Source: Streptomyces xantholiticus | GTDB lineage: Bacteria; Actinomycetota; Actinomycetes; Streptomycetales; Streptomycetaceae | Assembly: GCF_014651015.1 (NCBI RefSeq) | Contig: NZ_BMWB01000028.1 | Span: 1-64,000 of the forward strand | Reading direction: 5' to 3' | Length of the DNA: 64,000 nucleotides | Part shown: positions 24,620-33,744 of the stretch, piece by piece | Layout: each line of letters starts with the position of its first letter | How positions within the stretch are numbered: position 1 is the stretch's first letter | Translations under genes and position numbers: made by a program | Notes under the pieces: model-generated | Told to the model about the DNA's origin: nothing | Seen by the model: only the letters and a program-made list of their open reading frames with translations | The model's database searches: none

Positions 24620-25225
24620 TCTCAGGCCTCGAGGCCGACACCACGCACACCCACCCGAAGAACGCACAGGAGCAGAGCATGCAGGAGGGCGATTTCACCT
24701 CGACGGTCGTCGACCTGTTGTTGTCGAGGTTTGTCACCCTCAGCTGAGTCCCGCAGGGAACTGGTTGCTGGATGCCGCCGGTGCACCGCCCTCTCCGGAC
24801 AGTGTCACCGTCGACCCGGCACAGACCACTTGGCCCGCCTGGTGGCGGCCCGACCCGTTGCAGCCCGCAGATTGCTGCTGCTGCCTGATCTGACCGATCA
24901 CCGATATCGAATTGGCCACCCTGGCACGGGAGTTGATGTTGGGGTTGGCCTGCTGATTGGCGATGAACCGCTGGTGGTCTGCCTCAAGCCTGGCCAGCCC
25001 GTTGCACCTCGACGACTCGTTGCCCTGCCGCCGGCCGGCATGGTTCGGGTCTCGAGCACGAGTCCGTCGAGGAGCCGGCCGCTGGTGCGCTGCCGTCGGC
25101 CGCGTCGTACGAACAGTTCGTATCGCGATGCTGGTCCCGGGCCCGCAGCGGGGGCCTGCAGCTGACCGGGGAGGGTGGGCTGTTGCAGCAGCTTTCCAGG
25201 CGAGTGCTGGGTCCGGAGAGAGCAC
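24620..25225 (-). pseudogene. Degenerate exported-protein gene
   Basis: A minus-strand frame contains LARLEADHQRFIANQQANPN and a Q-rich IGQIRQQQQ, then GSTVTLSGEGGAPAASSNQFPAG before a premature stop near 24740. In the next frame the sense continues as TQLRVTNLDNNRSTTVEVKS. The join FPAG/TQLRVTNLDN reads as one beta-rich domain interrupted by a frameshift, resembling small exported double-psi-barrel proteins. Further downstream the frame decays again, and no intact signal peptide could be placed upstream. Confidence 0.5.
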
Positions 25226-25850
25226 CGACCATGTCGGCTACGAGAAGCACCATCCGGCCGGGAAGAACAACGGCAACAGCCGCAACGGCACTCGGTCGTC
25301 GCGCAGCCCGGCCATGCCCTCGCGCCGGCGGGCGGCGGTGCCGGCCGTCTCGCTCGGCTCGAGGGTGCTGGGAGTCGGCGGCTCCCGCCGGCGCAAGCCC
25401 CCATCGGGCCGGACCGCCCTCATCATGTCGGCCGTGCTCCGCCACGACCAGCGGCTTTCCGATGTGGCGGGCGGCCACGACATCCCGCCTCCACCGTGCG
25501 CCGCTGGCTGCTGGAGGTCGTCGGCCTGCTCGCCGCCCCTCGCCCGTGCAGGTAGCTCGTGCTCGCGCCTGGTGGGCCGGCGAGTCGCCGGCGCGGTTCG
25601 TCGAGTCGGAGGCATGTGACTTCCTGCCTCCCGACCTGCGAAGAAGACGTTGGTCATGACTTGATCAGCGTCTGGGCTGAGGCGGGGGATGGGGCGCCCA
25701 AGTGCTCACTCCCAAGGCATGGCCTCGTCACCGGACAGCGGCCAGCGCTTCACCTTCGGCACCGATGATCTCGGCGGCCCAACCGGGATCACTACCCGGC
25801 GTTGCCCCACCGGGTCTTGTCCGTCGTTCTTCCCCCTTCGTGGAGGTACT
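25226..25850. other. Long intergenic stretch upstream of phytase
   Basis: No frame here has a start, ribosome-binding site and recognisable motif together. A minus-strand segment reads ARHIGKPLVVAEHG, faintly like glycoside-hydrolase debris. The phytase ribosome-binding site GGAGG is at 25842-25846. Confidence 0.3.
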
Positions 25851-27155
25851 GTGCGCAACCTGCGTGGGACACAGTTGGCCGCGATCGTCGCGGCCCTGAC
25901 CAGCGTGGCGGTCCTGCCCACGTCGGCCCAGGCCGACTCCGGGCTTTCGAGCCTGACCGCCACCACCGAGACCCCGGCCCTGTACGGCGACGACGCCGGC
26001 GGCAACGCCGACGCCGACGACCCGGCGATCTGGCGCAACGCCGCAGACCCGGACGCCAGCCTGGTGATCGCCACCGCCAAGGAAGGCGGCCTGCGCGTGT
26101 ACGACCTGGCCGGCAAGGAGGTGCAGTCGATACCGGCGCCGCCCGCCCCGACCCCCGACGACAAGCCGGGCCGCTTCAACAACGTGGACCTGGTCTCCGG
26201 ATTCCCGCTGCCGACCGGCCGTGCCGATGTCGCCGTCGTCACCGACCGCGGCCGCGACCACCTGCGCGTCTACCGCATCACCCCGGGCGCCGCCCAGCCG
26301 CTGACGGACATCACCGACCCGGACGCCCCGCTGGTCTTCTCCAAGACCCTGGACGAGGTCAACGACCAGACCACCCCCTACGGTCTGGCCACCTGGAAGG
26401 ACAGGTCCACCGGGCGCTCCTACGCAGTGGTCAGTCAGCGCAGCCGCACCCGGCTGGCCCTGCTGGAGCTGAGGACGACCGCCACCGGAGCGGTCACTTA
26501 CCAGCAGGTGCGCACCTACGACCTGCCGTCCTCCTTCACCCTCCCCAACGGCCGGTCCTGGACCCCGTGCGCCGACCCCGGTGACCTCCCGCAGGTCGAG
26601 GGCATGGTCGTGGATCCGGTGAACAAGGTGCTCTACGCCGGCCAGGAGGACATCGGCATCTGGCGGATGCCCGCCGACCTCGGCGGCAAGCCGAAGCTGA
26701 TCGACAAGGTGCGGGAGTACGGCGTCCCCGGGACCTACGACGAGGCGACCGAGGAGTGCGTCGCGGGCGTGGACCCCGGCTACGGAGGTACGCACCTGTC
26801 CGCCGACGTCGAGGGTCTGACCATCCTCGACGAGGGCGATGGTGACGGTTACCTGCTTTCCTCCAGCCAGGGCGACAACACCTTCGCCGCGTACGACCGC
26901 GAAGTGGCGGACCACAACGAGTACGAGAGCGGCTTCCGTATCGCCACCGGCACCGTCGACGGCTCCGAGGAGTGCGACGGCGCCGCCGTGCTGAACGCCC
27001 CCCTGGGCTCCCGCTACCCGAACGGTCTGCTCGTGGTGCAGGACGGGCACAACACCCCGGACGAGAAGGACGCGGACGGGCAGGTCCGGAACAACACCAA
27101 CTTCAAGTTCGTCGACCTGGGCAAGGTCACGAACGCGCTGGACGGGGACGACTGA
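25851..27155 (+). CDS. Exported beta-propeller phytase
   Basis: A 434-residue exported enzyme. The leader is VRNLRGTQLAAIVAALTSVA, cleavage near SAQA. The mature part has the diagnostic NADADDPAIWRNAADPDASL block, then KEGGLRVYDLAGKEVQS, RFNNVDLVSGF, GLTILDEGDGDGYLLSSSQG and the terminal GLLVVQDGHN. These are the calcium-binding acidic loops of beta-propeller (Bacillus-type) phytases, which release phosphate from inositol hexakisphosphate outside the cell. GTG at 25851 has GGAGG five bases before it. A PhoX phosphatase follows on the same strand, so the pair serves phosphate scavenging. Confidence 0.9.
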   Translation: MRNLRGTQLAAIVAALTSVAVLPTSAQADSGLSSLTATTETPALYGDDAGGNADADDPAIWRNAADPDASLVIATAKEGGLRVYDLAGKEVQSIPAPPAPTPDDKPGRFNNVDLVSGFPLPTGRADVAVVTDRGRDHLRVYRITPGAAQPLTDITDPDAPLVFSKTLDEVNDQTTPYGLATWKDRSTGRSYAVVSQRSRTRLALLELRTTATGAVTYQQVRTYDLPSSFTLPNGRSWTPCADPGDLPQVEGMVVDPVNKVLYAGQEDIGIWRMPADLGGKPKLIDKVREYGVPGTYDEATEECVAGVDPGYGGTHLSADVEGLTILDEGDGDGYLLSSSQGDNTFAAYDREVADHNEYESGFRIATGTVDGSEECDGAAVLNAPLGSRYPNGLLVVQDGHNTPDEKDADGQVRNNTNFKFVDLGKVTNALDGDD

Positions 27156-27175
27156 GTCTGCGTCACTCCAGTGAT

Positions 27176-27219
27176 CAACACGTACGCCTCCGCCACATAC
27201 GGCGGAGGCGCACGTGTTG
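27176..27219 (+). terminator. Terminator hairpin after phytase
   Basis: CAACACGT-ACGCCTCCGCC and GGCGGAGGCGC-ACGTGTTG form a stem of about 18 base pairs around a six-base loop (ACATAC), 21 bases after the phytase stop. It separates phytase from phoX transcription. Confidence 0.8.
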
Positions 27220-27314
27220 CCGTTGATCTGCCTTGGTCGCACCGCCGCAGTTCCGCCCGTTGGAGAGGACGGCCGCCCCTGGCCCGGACGGTCTCCGAAC
27301 GGTGGCTGAAAGAG

Positions 27315-27336
27315 GTTCTCCCAACGCTCACTTTCC
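27315..27336 (+). promoter_or_regulatory. Possible PHO box upstream of phoX
   Basis: GTTCTCCCAAC (27315-27325) is followed directly by GCTCACTTTCC (27326-27336), two 11-base units resembling the Streptomyces PhoP direct-repeat consensus (GTTCACC-like). It lies about 76 bases before the start of a PhoX-type phosphatase gene. Assignment by pattern and context only. Confidence 0.45.
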
Positions 27337-27411
27337 GTTGGGAAAGGGACCGAGCGACTGCTCCTAGGCTGACTCGCGCCGCCCCCGGTCAGATGCATCG
27401 AGAGGACTCCA

Positions 27412-28770
27412 ATGACAGACAAGTCCGCCGGAAGAGCGACCGGTTCCGGTTTTGAACGACGCACCCTCCTGCGCGGGGCTGCCGTGGCTGCGGCCGCGTC
27501 CGTCCCCTTCCAGGCCCTCACGGCGCGGACAGCTGCAGCCGCGCCGGTCAAGCTGGAGTTCGATGCCGGGTACGGCCCGCTGCGCCCGGTCAAGGACCAG
27601 GCGACCGGCCTGGAACTGCTGCAGCTGCCGCGCGGGTTCGAGTACATCTCCTACGGCTGGACCAACGACCTCATGGACGACGGGGTGCCCACCCCGAGTG
27701 CGCACGACGGAATGGCCGCCTTCCGGTACGGGGACCGGGTCCACCTCGTCCGCAACCACGAGCGCGGCGCCGGACCCGCCTTCACCGCCCCCGCCTACAA
27801 CCCCGAAGCCGGCGGCGGCACCACCACCCTGGTCTTCGACCCGGACGCCGGCCAGTGGCTGGAGTCCTACGGCAGCCTCGGCGGCACCATCCGCAACTGC
27901 GCCGGCGGTCCCACCCCGTGGAACACCTGGCTCACCTGCGAGGAGACCTTCTCCACGACCGCCGGCAAGCGGCACGGCTACATTTTCGAGGTGGCCTCGG
28001 AGGGCAAGGGCAACCCTGAGCCCTACAGGGCCATGGGGCGGTTCAACCACGAGGCCGTCGCCATCGACCCGGCGACCGGCCATGTCTACGAGACCGAGGA
28101 CCGCGGCGACGCCTCGCTCTACCGGTTCGTTCCGGCGGTCCCGGGCGAGCTGTCCAAGGGTGGCCGACTCGAGGCCCTGCGTATCGGCACCACCACGTAC
28201 GACACCCGCGGCGACAGGGAGAAGGCCTACGGCACCGTCTCCTGGGTGCCCGTGGACGACGTCGACCCGGCGACGGACACGGTGCGGCTCCAGGCACAGG
28301 CGAACGGCGCTGCGGTGTTCAGCCGCCTTGAGGGCGCCTGGTACGGCAACGACCGCATCTACGTGATCACGACCGACGGTGGTCCCGCCCGCCAAGGCCA
28401 GGTCTTCGAACTCGACCCGGCAACCGACGAGTTCCAGGTGCTCTTCGCTTCCCCGGGCTCCGACGTCCTCAACGCGCCGGACAACATGTGCGTCAGTCCC
28501 CGCGGCGGCCTGGTGCTCTGCGAGGACGGCGGCGGCACCGAGTACGTCCACGGACTCACCGTGGAGGGCGAGATCTTCCGCCTCGCCGCCAACAACGTGG
28601 ACCTGCGAGGCGGGACCGCAGGCAAGAACGTCGCGGCGGCCGACCACCGGGGCTCCGAGTGGGCCGGTTCGGTCTTCGAGCCGAAGAACGGCAACTGGCT
28701 GTTCGTGAACATCCAGACCCCCGGCATCACGTTCGCGATCACCGGCCCCTGGTCCCAGGGAGCCCTCTGA
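27412..28770 (+). CDS. PhoX-family alkaline phosphatase (DUF839), Tat-exported
   Basis: A 452-residue protein with a Tat leader (GFERRTLLRGAAVAAAASVP, cleavage near ARTAAA). The PhoX/DUF839 core includes FEYISYGWTNDLMDDGVPTP, VHLVRNHERG, CAGGPTPWNTWLTCEE, RFNHEAVAIDPATGHVYETE and NAPDNMCVSPRGGLVLCEDG. The WNTWLTCEE and ETED segments carry the acidic metal ligands of the Fe/Ca cofactor in PhoX enzymes. It would release phosphate from organic esters outside the cell. It has its own upstream PHO-like box, and the terminator after phytase argues for separate transcription. Confidence 0.9.
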   Translation: MTDKSAGRATGSGFERRTLLRGAAVAAAASVPFQALTARTAAAAPVKLEFDAGYGPLRPVKDQATGLELLQLPRGFEYISYGWTNDLMDDGVPTPSAHDGMAAFRYGDRVHLVRNHERGAGPAFTAPAYNPEAGGGTTTLVFDPDAGQWLESYGSLGGTIRNCAGGPTPWNTWLTCEETFSTTAGKRHGYIFEVASEGKGNPEPYRAMGRFNHEAVAIDPATGHVYETEDRGDASLYRFVPAVPGELSKGGRLEALRIGTTTYDTRGDREKAYGTVSWVPVDDVDPATDTVRLQAQANGAAVFSRLEGAWYGNDRIYVITTDGGPARQGQVFELDPATDEFQVLFASPGSDVLNAPDNMCVSPRGGLVLCEDGGGTEYVHGLTVEGEIFRLAANNVDLRGGTAGKNVAAADHRGSEWAGSVFEPKNGNWLFVNIQTPGITFAITGPWSQGAL

Positions 28771-28957
28771 GACGTCAGCCAGGCGCGCCGTCCGCTCATC
28801 TGGCGCGCAGGGCTCGGCCGGGCGGCTGCGAGGCCGAGGACGTAGGCCGTGTGCATCCAGGCCCGCAGCACCGCATCCCATTCGTAAACAGCCTTGGGGT
28901 CCTGCAGAATTGACGCAAGCATCGCCTCGTTGGTGATCGCCCACGGAGGGGGATTCG

Positions 28958-29062
28958 TTGAGTGCCGAGCAGTGGTCGCGGCTTGTGTACGTCGTTCTTG
29001 GGCTGGTGTCACTCGCCCTGGTCGTGGGGGTGGGCATCGCCCTGTTCCGCGCCGGATCGTGA
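28958..29062 (+). CDS. 34-residue single-pass membrane peptide
   Basis: A TTG start at 28958 follows GGAGGGGG by about five bases and opens a 34-codon frame: LSAEQWSRLVYVVLGLVSLA, LVVGVGIALF, RAGS, stop. It is almost entirely one transmembrane helix with a short charged N-terminus and a basic end. The strong ribosome-binding site and coherent helix support translation. No family recognised; it may be a regulator or subunit of a membrane complex. It lies between PhoX and IS5 debris. Confidence 0.45.
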   Translation: MSAEQWSRLVYVVLGLVSLALVVGVGIALFRAGS

Positions 29063-29165
29063 CCGGGCCGGCGCTACATGCCAGATTCCTGGCTCCGAAC
29101 GAGGTTCCCAGCCGGCTATGTGGCTGGCGCATGCCGAGGCTCGGGTTCGACCGCACTCCCAGGCG

Positions 29166-29985
29166 CTCGTGCTGTGAGTCGGCGGTGGCCGATGAGGGCT
29201 GCGGCTATGCCATCGAAGGCGAGGAAGTGGTGGGCCTTGCGTTCGTAGCTGCGGTGCAGGGCTCGGCATCCAGCGAGCCAGGACACTGTCCTCTCAACAA
29301 CCCAGCGGTGTCGGCCAAGGCGCTATGCGAGGATTCGATGCCCTTGCGAGCGATGCGGTGGCGGATGCGCCGCTGACGAAGCCATCAGCGCAGGCGGTCG
29401 TAGTCGTAGCCCGTGTCGGCATGGAGCTTGGCCGGGCGCCGACGACGCGGGCGACGTCGGGGCGGATGGGCGGGATCCCGCGCACGAGCGGCTTCAGGCC
29501 GAGACGGTCATGAATGTTGGCACCGGAGATACCCGAGACATGGGCAGTCCGTTCCGGTGCGTGATCAGGTGGACTTTCGATCCACTCCTGTCACGGTCGG
29601 TCCGATTCGGTCCGGTCAGTGGCCCTCTTTTCCGGCCCGCACGCTGACCGAGGCGATTGCGCACCGCGACCAGTCCGGCTCGCCGAGCGCCGAGTTCGTC
29701 GAGGATGACCCGGTGCCCTGGCCGAGAGCCTGGCCCGGCTCCACTGGGTGAAGCGCCGGTGGACCGTCGGCCAGGCCGGGACGAACACCGGCGGCAACTG
29801 CCGCCAAGTCCAGCCCGAGGTGGCCACGAAGATGATCGCTGCCGGCGTCTCGCGGTCACCGGCCCGTCGTCGGTCCCCACCCTGGGGCGTTTCACCTCCG
29901 TCGGCGGCACCACCCGACGGAACAGCACCCATAACCCGTCGGGTACAAACCGCTCAGCCAGACCCGTCATGTACGGCTCAATGAA
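29166..29985 (-). pseudogene. IS5-family transposase, multiply frameshifted
   Basis: Reading the minus strand across frames gives, in order, RFVPDGLWVLF, AAIIFVATSGWTWRQLPPVF, TVHRRFTQWSRAR, HRVILDELGA, LTGPNRTDRDRSGSKVHLIT, GIPPIRPD, then RHRWVVERTVSWLAGCRALH and YERKAHHFLAFDGIAAALIG. This is nearly the whole length of a Streptomyces IS5 DDE transposase, including the catalytic-Glu region VERTVSWL, broken by several frameshifts. It is the most complete IS relic in the window but cannot make a functional enzyme. Confidence 0.85.
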
Positions 29986-30144
29986 GATCGCACCAAAGGA
30001 ACGGTGTATTAGCATGTGGGCTTCTTGAAGGGTGCGCGCCGCCACACGCCCATCGCCCCTCGAGCACCCATACCTGCGACGCGCAGCACAAGACATGGCG
30101 ACCCGCCGTGGTGTCCTTGCACGCCCCGTCCGTCTGGAGGGTCC

Positions 30145-31437
30145 ATGCACACCAGTTCCGTCGGTGGCGCGGTTCGCCCCCGCGTCACCACCGTCGGTCC
30201 GCTGCCCCAAGCCGCCGCCGACTCCTCGCCGCTCCAACTGTTCGACCACGCCTGCCGGCGTCTTCTTTGGCGGGGCACCTCCTTCACCGACCGCGTGGTG
30301 CACCAGATCCGCACCGAGGTGCCGCACTACGCCGACCCGGTACTCTCGCCGCCCGACCTCAAGCAGTCCGCGGACACCGGCATCCGCTTCGGGCTGGAGG
30401 CCGCCCTCGACCCGGGCCGCATGGTGGACATCGAGCGCTACACCCGTGAGCTCGGCATACGCCGTGCCGAGGAGGGCCGCCCCCTCGACGAGGTGATGCA
30501 CGCCTTCCGGGTCGCCGGCTCGGAGGTCTGGAACGGGATCATCAGCGTCGTGGAGCGGGACGGGCTCGGCGACCAGCGTCACCTCGTGCACGTGGCGGAG
30601 CTGGTGTGGAAGATGAACGACCGCGACGCCGTCCTGGTCGCCGACGCCTACCGCCAGGTCGCCAAGGGCGTGGCCAGCCGGCACGACGAGCGGGTGCGCC
30701 TGATCCTCGCCGCCGTCCTGGAGAGCCGTAGCGACCCGGCGTTCATCCAGGACGCCGCGTCGATCCTCAATCTGCCGCCCGACGGACGCTTCGCGGTGGC
30801 GGAGCTGCGGGCCACGTCGCCCTTCGGCCGTGCACCCGACGCCGTCCCGGAGATCCGTGGCATGCGCGTCCTGCGCCACGTCGGCGCACAGCGCGATGTG
30901 CTCGTCGCCCACCTCGGCGGCCGCCCACTCGACGCGCTCGCCTCCGCCCTCGACGCCGGACCCGGCATGCGCATCGGCATCAGCCCCGTCGTCCACGGCC
31001 TGGAGAACCTGCCCCGGGCGCGGGAGATGGCCGGACTGGCCCTGCGCACCTGCCGCGCGGACGGGGAGGTCGCCCGGCTCGACGCCCGTCTGCCCGACGG
31101 TCTGCTGGTCTCACGGCCGGACCTGTCCGCCGAGCTGGCCCTGCGGGTCCTCCGGCCGCTGTACGACCTGGAGCCCGCCGACCGCGAAACGCTGATCGAC
31201 ACGCTCGGAGTGTGGATCGAGAAGGGCGGCTCCGCGGTCCAGGCGGCCCGGCACATGCTGTGCCACCGCAACACGGTGCTGAACCGGCTGCGCCGCTTCG
31301 AGCAGATTACGGGTCTCGAACTGTCCCGCCCCCGCGATCTCGTACGGCTCACGCTTGCCTTCGACACACTCCAACTGCTCGGGCCGGCGGCCGTCCTCGG
31401 CTGCGGGGAAGCCTGGGACTCCGAGCCGGAAAGCTGA
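30145..31437 (+). CDS. PucR-family transcriptional regulator
   Basis: A 430-residue regulator with an N-terminal helical sensor (DPGRMVDIERYTRELGIRRA), a middle GGDEF-like CdaR region, and a C-terminal PucR helix-turn-helix: GSAVQAARHMLCHRNTVLNR followed by LRRFEQITGLELSRPRDLVR. PucR proteins respond to metabolites and activate catabolic or transport genes. ATG at 30145 has GGAGG directly upstream; the longer frame is rejected. The DUF485-symporter pair lies 333 bases downstream on the same strand and is the likely target, with repeated elements in the gap. Confidence 0.85.
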   Translation: MHTSSVGGAVRPRVTTVGPLPQAAADSSPLQLFDHACRRLLWRGTSFTDRVVHQIRTEVPHYADPVLSPPDLKQSADTGIRFGLEAALDPGRMVDIERYTRELGIRRAEEGRPLDEVMHAFRVAGSEVWNGIISVVERDGLGDQRHLVHVAELVWKMNDRDAVLVADAYRQVAKGVASRHDERVRLILAAVLESRSDPAFIQDAASILNLPPDGRFAVAELRATSPFGRAPDAVPEIRGMRVLRHVGAQRDVLVAHLGGRPLDALASALDAGPGMRIGISPVVHGLENLPRAREMAGLALRTCRADGEVARLDARLPDGLLVSRPDLSAELALRVLRPLYDLEPADRETLIDTLGVWIEKGGSAVQAARHMLCHRNTVLNRLRRFEQITGLELSRPRDLVRLTLAFDTLQLLGPAAVLGCGEAWDSEPES

Positions 31438-31683
31438 AGCCGCACGGCGGTACGCCCGTCTGGCACGCGTAGCCCGCACGGGAGTACGGCCACCTGGCAC
31501 ACGTACGGCTTCACGGCGGTGGACAGCTCCCGGGCACGCCTATCACCATGGCCGGATTCCTTACCGCGGGTGGCCGAATGGGCATCCGCACAATCGCGCC
31601 CCTGCGGCGTTGGGAGCGGACAGCGGGGTGCCCGAAGCGCATGGACTGACTGGTCGGTACGTGTTCTGGTGGGCCCTCATCAG

Positions 31684-31740
31684 GGGGCAATGCCGTCAGG
31701 GGCAATGCCTCCGTCAGGCATCGCCCGAGCGAGGCGATGC
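31684..31740 (+). promoter_or_regulatory. Repeats and inverted repeat upstream of the symporter operon
   Basis: GGGGCAATGCC occurs twice (31684-31694, 31699-31709), each followed by a CGTCA-like tail. Then comes a perfect inverted repeat GCATCGCC-cgagcga-GGCGATGC (31718-31740). The cluster ends 30 bases before the DUF485 start codon and could be PucR sites plus a leader stem-loop. Confidence 0.45.
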
Positions 31741-31770
31741 GTGTGCATCCCTGCCTGCCCGGAGAGCTCC

Positions 31771-32052
31771 ATGGCCCATCAGCACGCCCATCCGCACAGC
31801 CCCCCGTTCTATGAAAGACCCCGGCCCCACCGGCCGGGCAGATCCTTCGCGCTCGTCAACGGACTGACCTTCGCGGTCCATCTCCTGCTTGCCTGCGCCG
31901 CAGAGGACCTGCTGGCCACCCGTGTCGCCGGACAGATCAACCTCGGCGTCGTCGCCATTCTCGCGCAGGGCTCGCTCCTGTTGTGGACGGCGGCGCGTTA
32001 CGACCGCGCCGCCCACGAGGAGGCCGCGTACGAGCCGGAGGAGGAGCACTGA
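31771..32052 (+). CDS. DUF485-like small membrane protein
   Basis: A 93-residue protein with two hydrophobic helices (FALVNGLTFAVHLLLACAAE and LGVVAILAQGSLLLWTAARY), a His-rich N-terminus and an acidic tail. This is the layout of the DUF485 partners encoded upstream of acetate/pyruvate-type sodium:solute symporters. The ATG at 31771 has GGAGAG four bases upstream. Its stop overlaps the symporter ATG by one base (TGATG), so the two are translationally coupled. Confidence 0.8.
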   Translation: MAHQHAHPHSPPFYERPRPHRPGRSFALVNGLTFAVHLLLACAAEDLLATRVAGQINLGVVAILAQGSLLLWTAARYDRAAHEEAAYEPEEEH

Positions 32053-33671
32053 TGCTTCCTCAGGTCCTGCTCGCCGCAGGATATTCCGACACCCTCGACC
32101 TGGACACGGACACCCGCTCCTGGGTTCTCGTCGGCTTCTTCGCCTTCATCGTCCCGATCCTGCTCATCTGCGTGCTCAACGGGCCCGAGCGGGACCGGGT
32201 CAACGATTTCTACACGGCGGGCCGCAGGATGCGGCCCTTCCAGGGCGCCCTCGTCCTCACCGGCGTCTACCTCTCCGCCGCGACCGTGCTCGGCACGACG
32301 GGAACCGTCGCGGTCTTCGGCTTCGACGGCCTGTTCGTCGCCCTGTGCACCGTGCTGTCGCTCGGCGTCCTGCTCCTGCTGTCCGGCCCGCTGCGGGAAC
32401 GCGGCACCTACACCCTCGGCGACACGTTCGCCCTGCGGGCCCCAGGGCCCGCGGTCAGGATCGCGGTCGCCGTCGTCACGCTGAGCGCGTGCGTCCCGTA
32501 TCTGATCGTCCAGCTCTCCGGCGCGGGCAGGACCACCGCCATGCTGCTCGGCCTGTCCGGTCCCGGCGCCGAGCAGACCGCCATCGTCATGATCGGCACC
32601 CTCGTCGTCTGCGCCACGGCCTTCGGCGGGATGCGCGGCATGATCGCGATCCAGGTGCTCAAGACGGTGCTCCTGCTCGCCATGGCCGTGGCCGTGGCGG
32701 CGGTGCTGCTTCACCGCTTCAACTGGAGCCCCGACTCCCTCATCGAGGCCGCCGGGCGGGGCAGCGGCCGTCCCGAGGGCTATATGCGTCCGGGCCTGCG
32801 GTTCGCCGCCAGCAGCCCGGTCGAGGGAACGCTCGACTTCATCGGTCTGATGATCACCGTGGTGCTGGGCGTCGCATGCCTGCCCCATGTCGCCACCCAG
32901 CTCAACACCGCGCCCGACGCCGCCGCGGCACGCCGTACGGTCCGCCACACCATCGCCATCGTCGGTGCCATCTGCCTGCTCACCACCGTGCTGGGATTCG
33001 GGGCCGCGGCGCTGATCGGCGCCCCGAAGATCCTCGCTGCCGACCCCGGGGCCACCAGCAGCCTGCTGATGCTCACCGGCGATCTGGCGGGCGGCTCGTC
33101 GGCGCAGACGGGCGAGGCATGGCTCGTCGTGCTGGTCTCCTGCGCGGTGTTCCTCACCACGCTGGCAGTCGTCGCGAGCGTGACGCTGGCGGCCGCAGGC
33201 TCGGTCGCCCACGACCTCGTCACCAACGTCGTCCGCCGCGGGCGCACGACCGAGGGCCGGGAGGTGGCCGCAGCCCGTGTCGCGTCCGCCTTGGTCGGGG
33301 TGCTGAGCATCTGCCTCGCGGTATGGGTGCAGGGCTGGAACATGGGCTTCCTGTCCACGGTCTCCCTGGCGGTGGCGAGCTCCTGTCTGCTCCCGGCGCT
33401 GGTGTACTCGCTGTTCTGGCGCGGCTTCACGCGCAGGGGGCTGCTGTGGACGCTGTACGGAGGTCTCGGCTGCGCGATCGGGCTCCAGGTCCTGAGCCCC
33501 GTCTTCTCCGGCAGCCCGATGGCACTGTTCCCGGAGTGGGACATCACCTGGTTCCCGCTGCAGACGGTCGCCCTGGTGTCGCTGCCCGTCGCGTTCCTGC
33601 TCGGCTGGCTGGGAAGCGTCACGGGACAGCGGCGTCCGGCCGCGTTGCCGGAGCAGCCCGTCAGGGTCTGA
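32052..33671 (+). CDS. Sodium:solute symporter (SSS family, acetate-permease-like)
   Basis: A 539-residue integral membrane protein with about 13 helices. It shows DFYTAGRRMRPFQGALVLTG and YLSAATVLGTTGTVAVFGFD, the conserved first-helix block of SSS carriers, then YTLGDTFALRA, FGGMRGMIAIQVLKTVLLLA and VACLPHVATQLNTAPDAAAA. The layout matches monocarboxylate (acetate/pyruvate) symporters of the ActP/MctC type; the actual substrate is inferred. It is coupled to DUF485 and lies downstream of PucR. A strong hairpin follows its stop. Confidence 0.85.
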   Translation: MLPQVLLAAGYSDTLDLDTDTRSWVLVGFFAFIVPILLICVLNGPERDRVNDFYTAGRRMRPFQGALVLTGVYLSAATVLGTTGTVAVFGFDGLFVALCTVLSLGVLLLLSGPLRERGTYTLGDTFALRAPGPAVRIAVAVVTLSACVPYLIVQLSGAGRTTAMLLGLSGPGAEQTAIVMIGTLVVCATAFGGMRGMIAIQVLKTVLLLAMAVAVAAVLLHRFNWSPDSLIEAAGRGSGRPEGYMRPGLRFAASSPVEGTLDFIGLMITVVLGVACLPHVATQLNTAPDAAAARRTVRHTIAIVGAICLLTTVLGFGAAALIGAPKILAADPGATSSLLMLTGDLAGGSSAQTGEAWLVVLVSCAVFLTTLAVVASVTLAAAGSVAHDLVTNVVRRGRTTEGREVAAARVASALVGVLSICLAVWVQGWNMGFLSTVSLAVASSCLLPALVYSLFWRGFTRRGLLWTLYGGLGCAIGLQVLSPVFSGSPMALFPEWDITWFPLQTVALVSLPVAFLLGWLGSVTGQRRPAALPEQPVRV

Positions 33672-33681
33672 GGCACGAATA

Positions 33682-33723
33682 CGGCGGCCGGTGGAGCGCC
33701 CTCACACGCTCCACCGGCCGCCG
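33682..33723 (+). terminator. Terminator hairpin after the symporter
   Basis: CGGCGGCCGGTGGAGCG (33682-33698) and CGCTCCACCGGCCGCCG (33707-33723) form a perfect 17-base-pair stem with an eight-base loop, 11 bases past the symporter stop. Clear factor-independent-type terminator for a GC-rich genome. Confidence 0.85.
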
Positions 33724-33744
33724 CCCCCGTGCCGGGTTCAGCCT

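Noticed and set aside
25728..29037. Very long minus-strand frames opposite phytase and PhoX
   Set aside because: Gly/Val/Arg-rich antisense translations typical of high-GC DNA; the plus-strand genes have export signals and family motifs.
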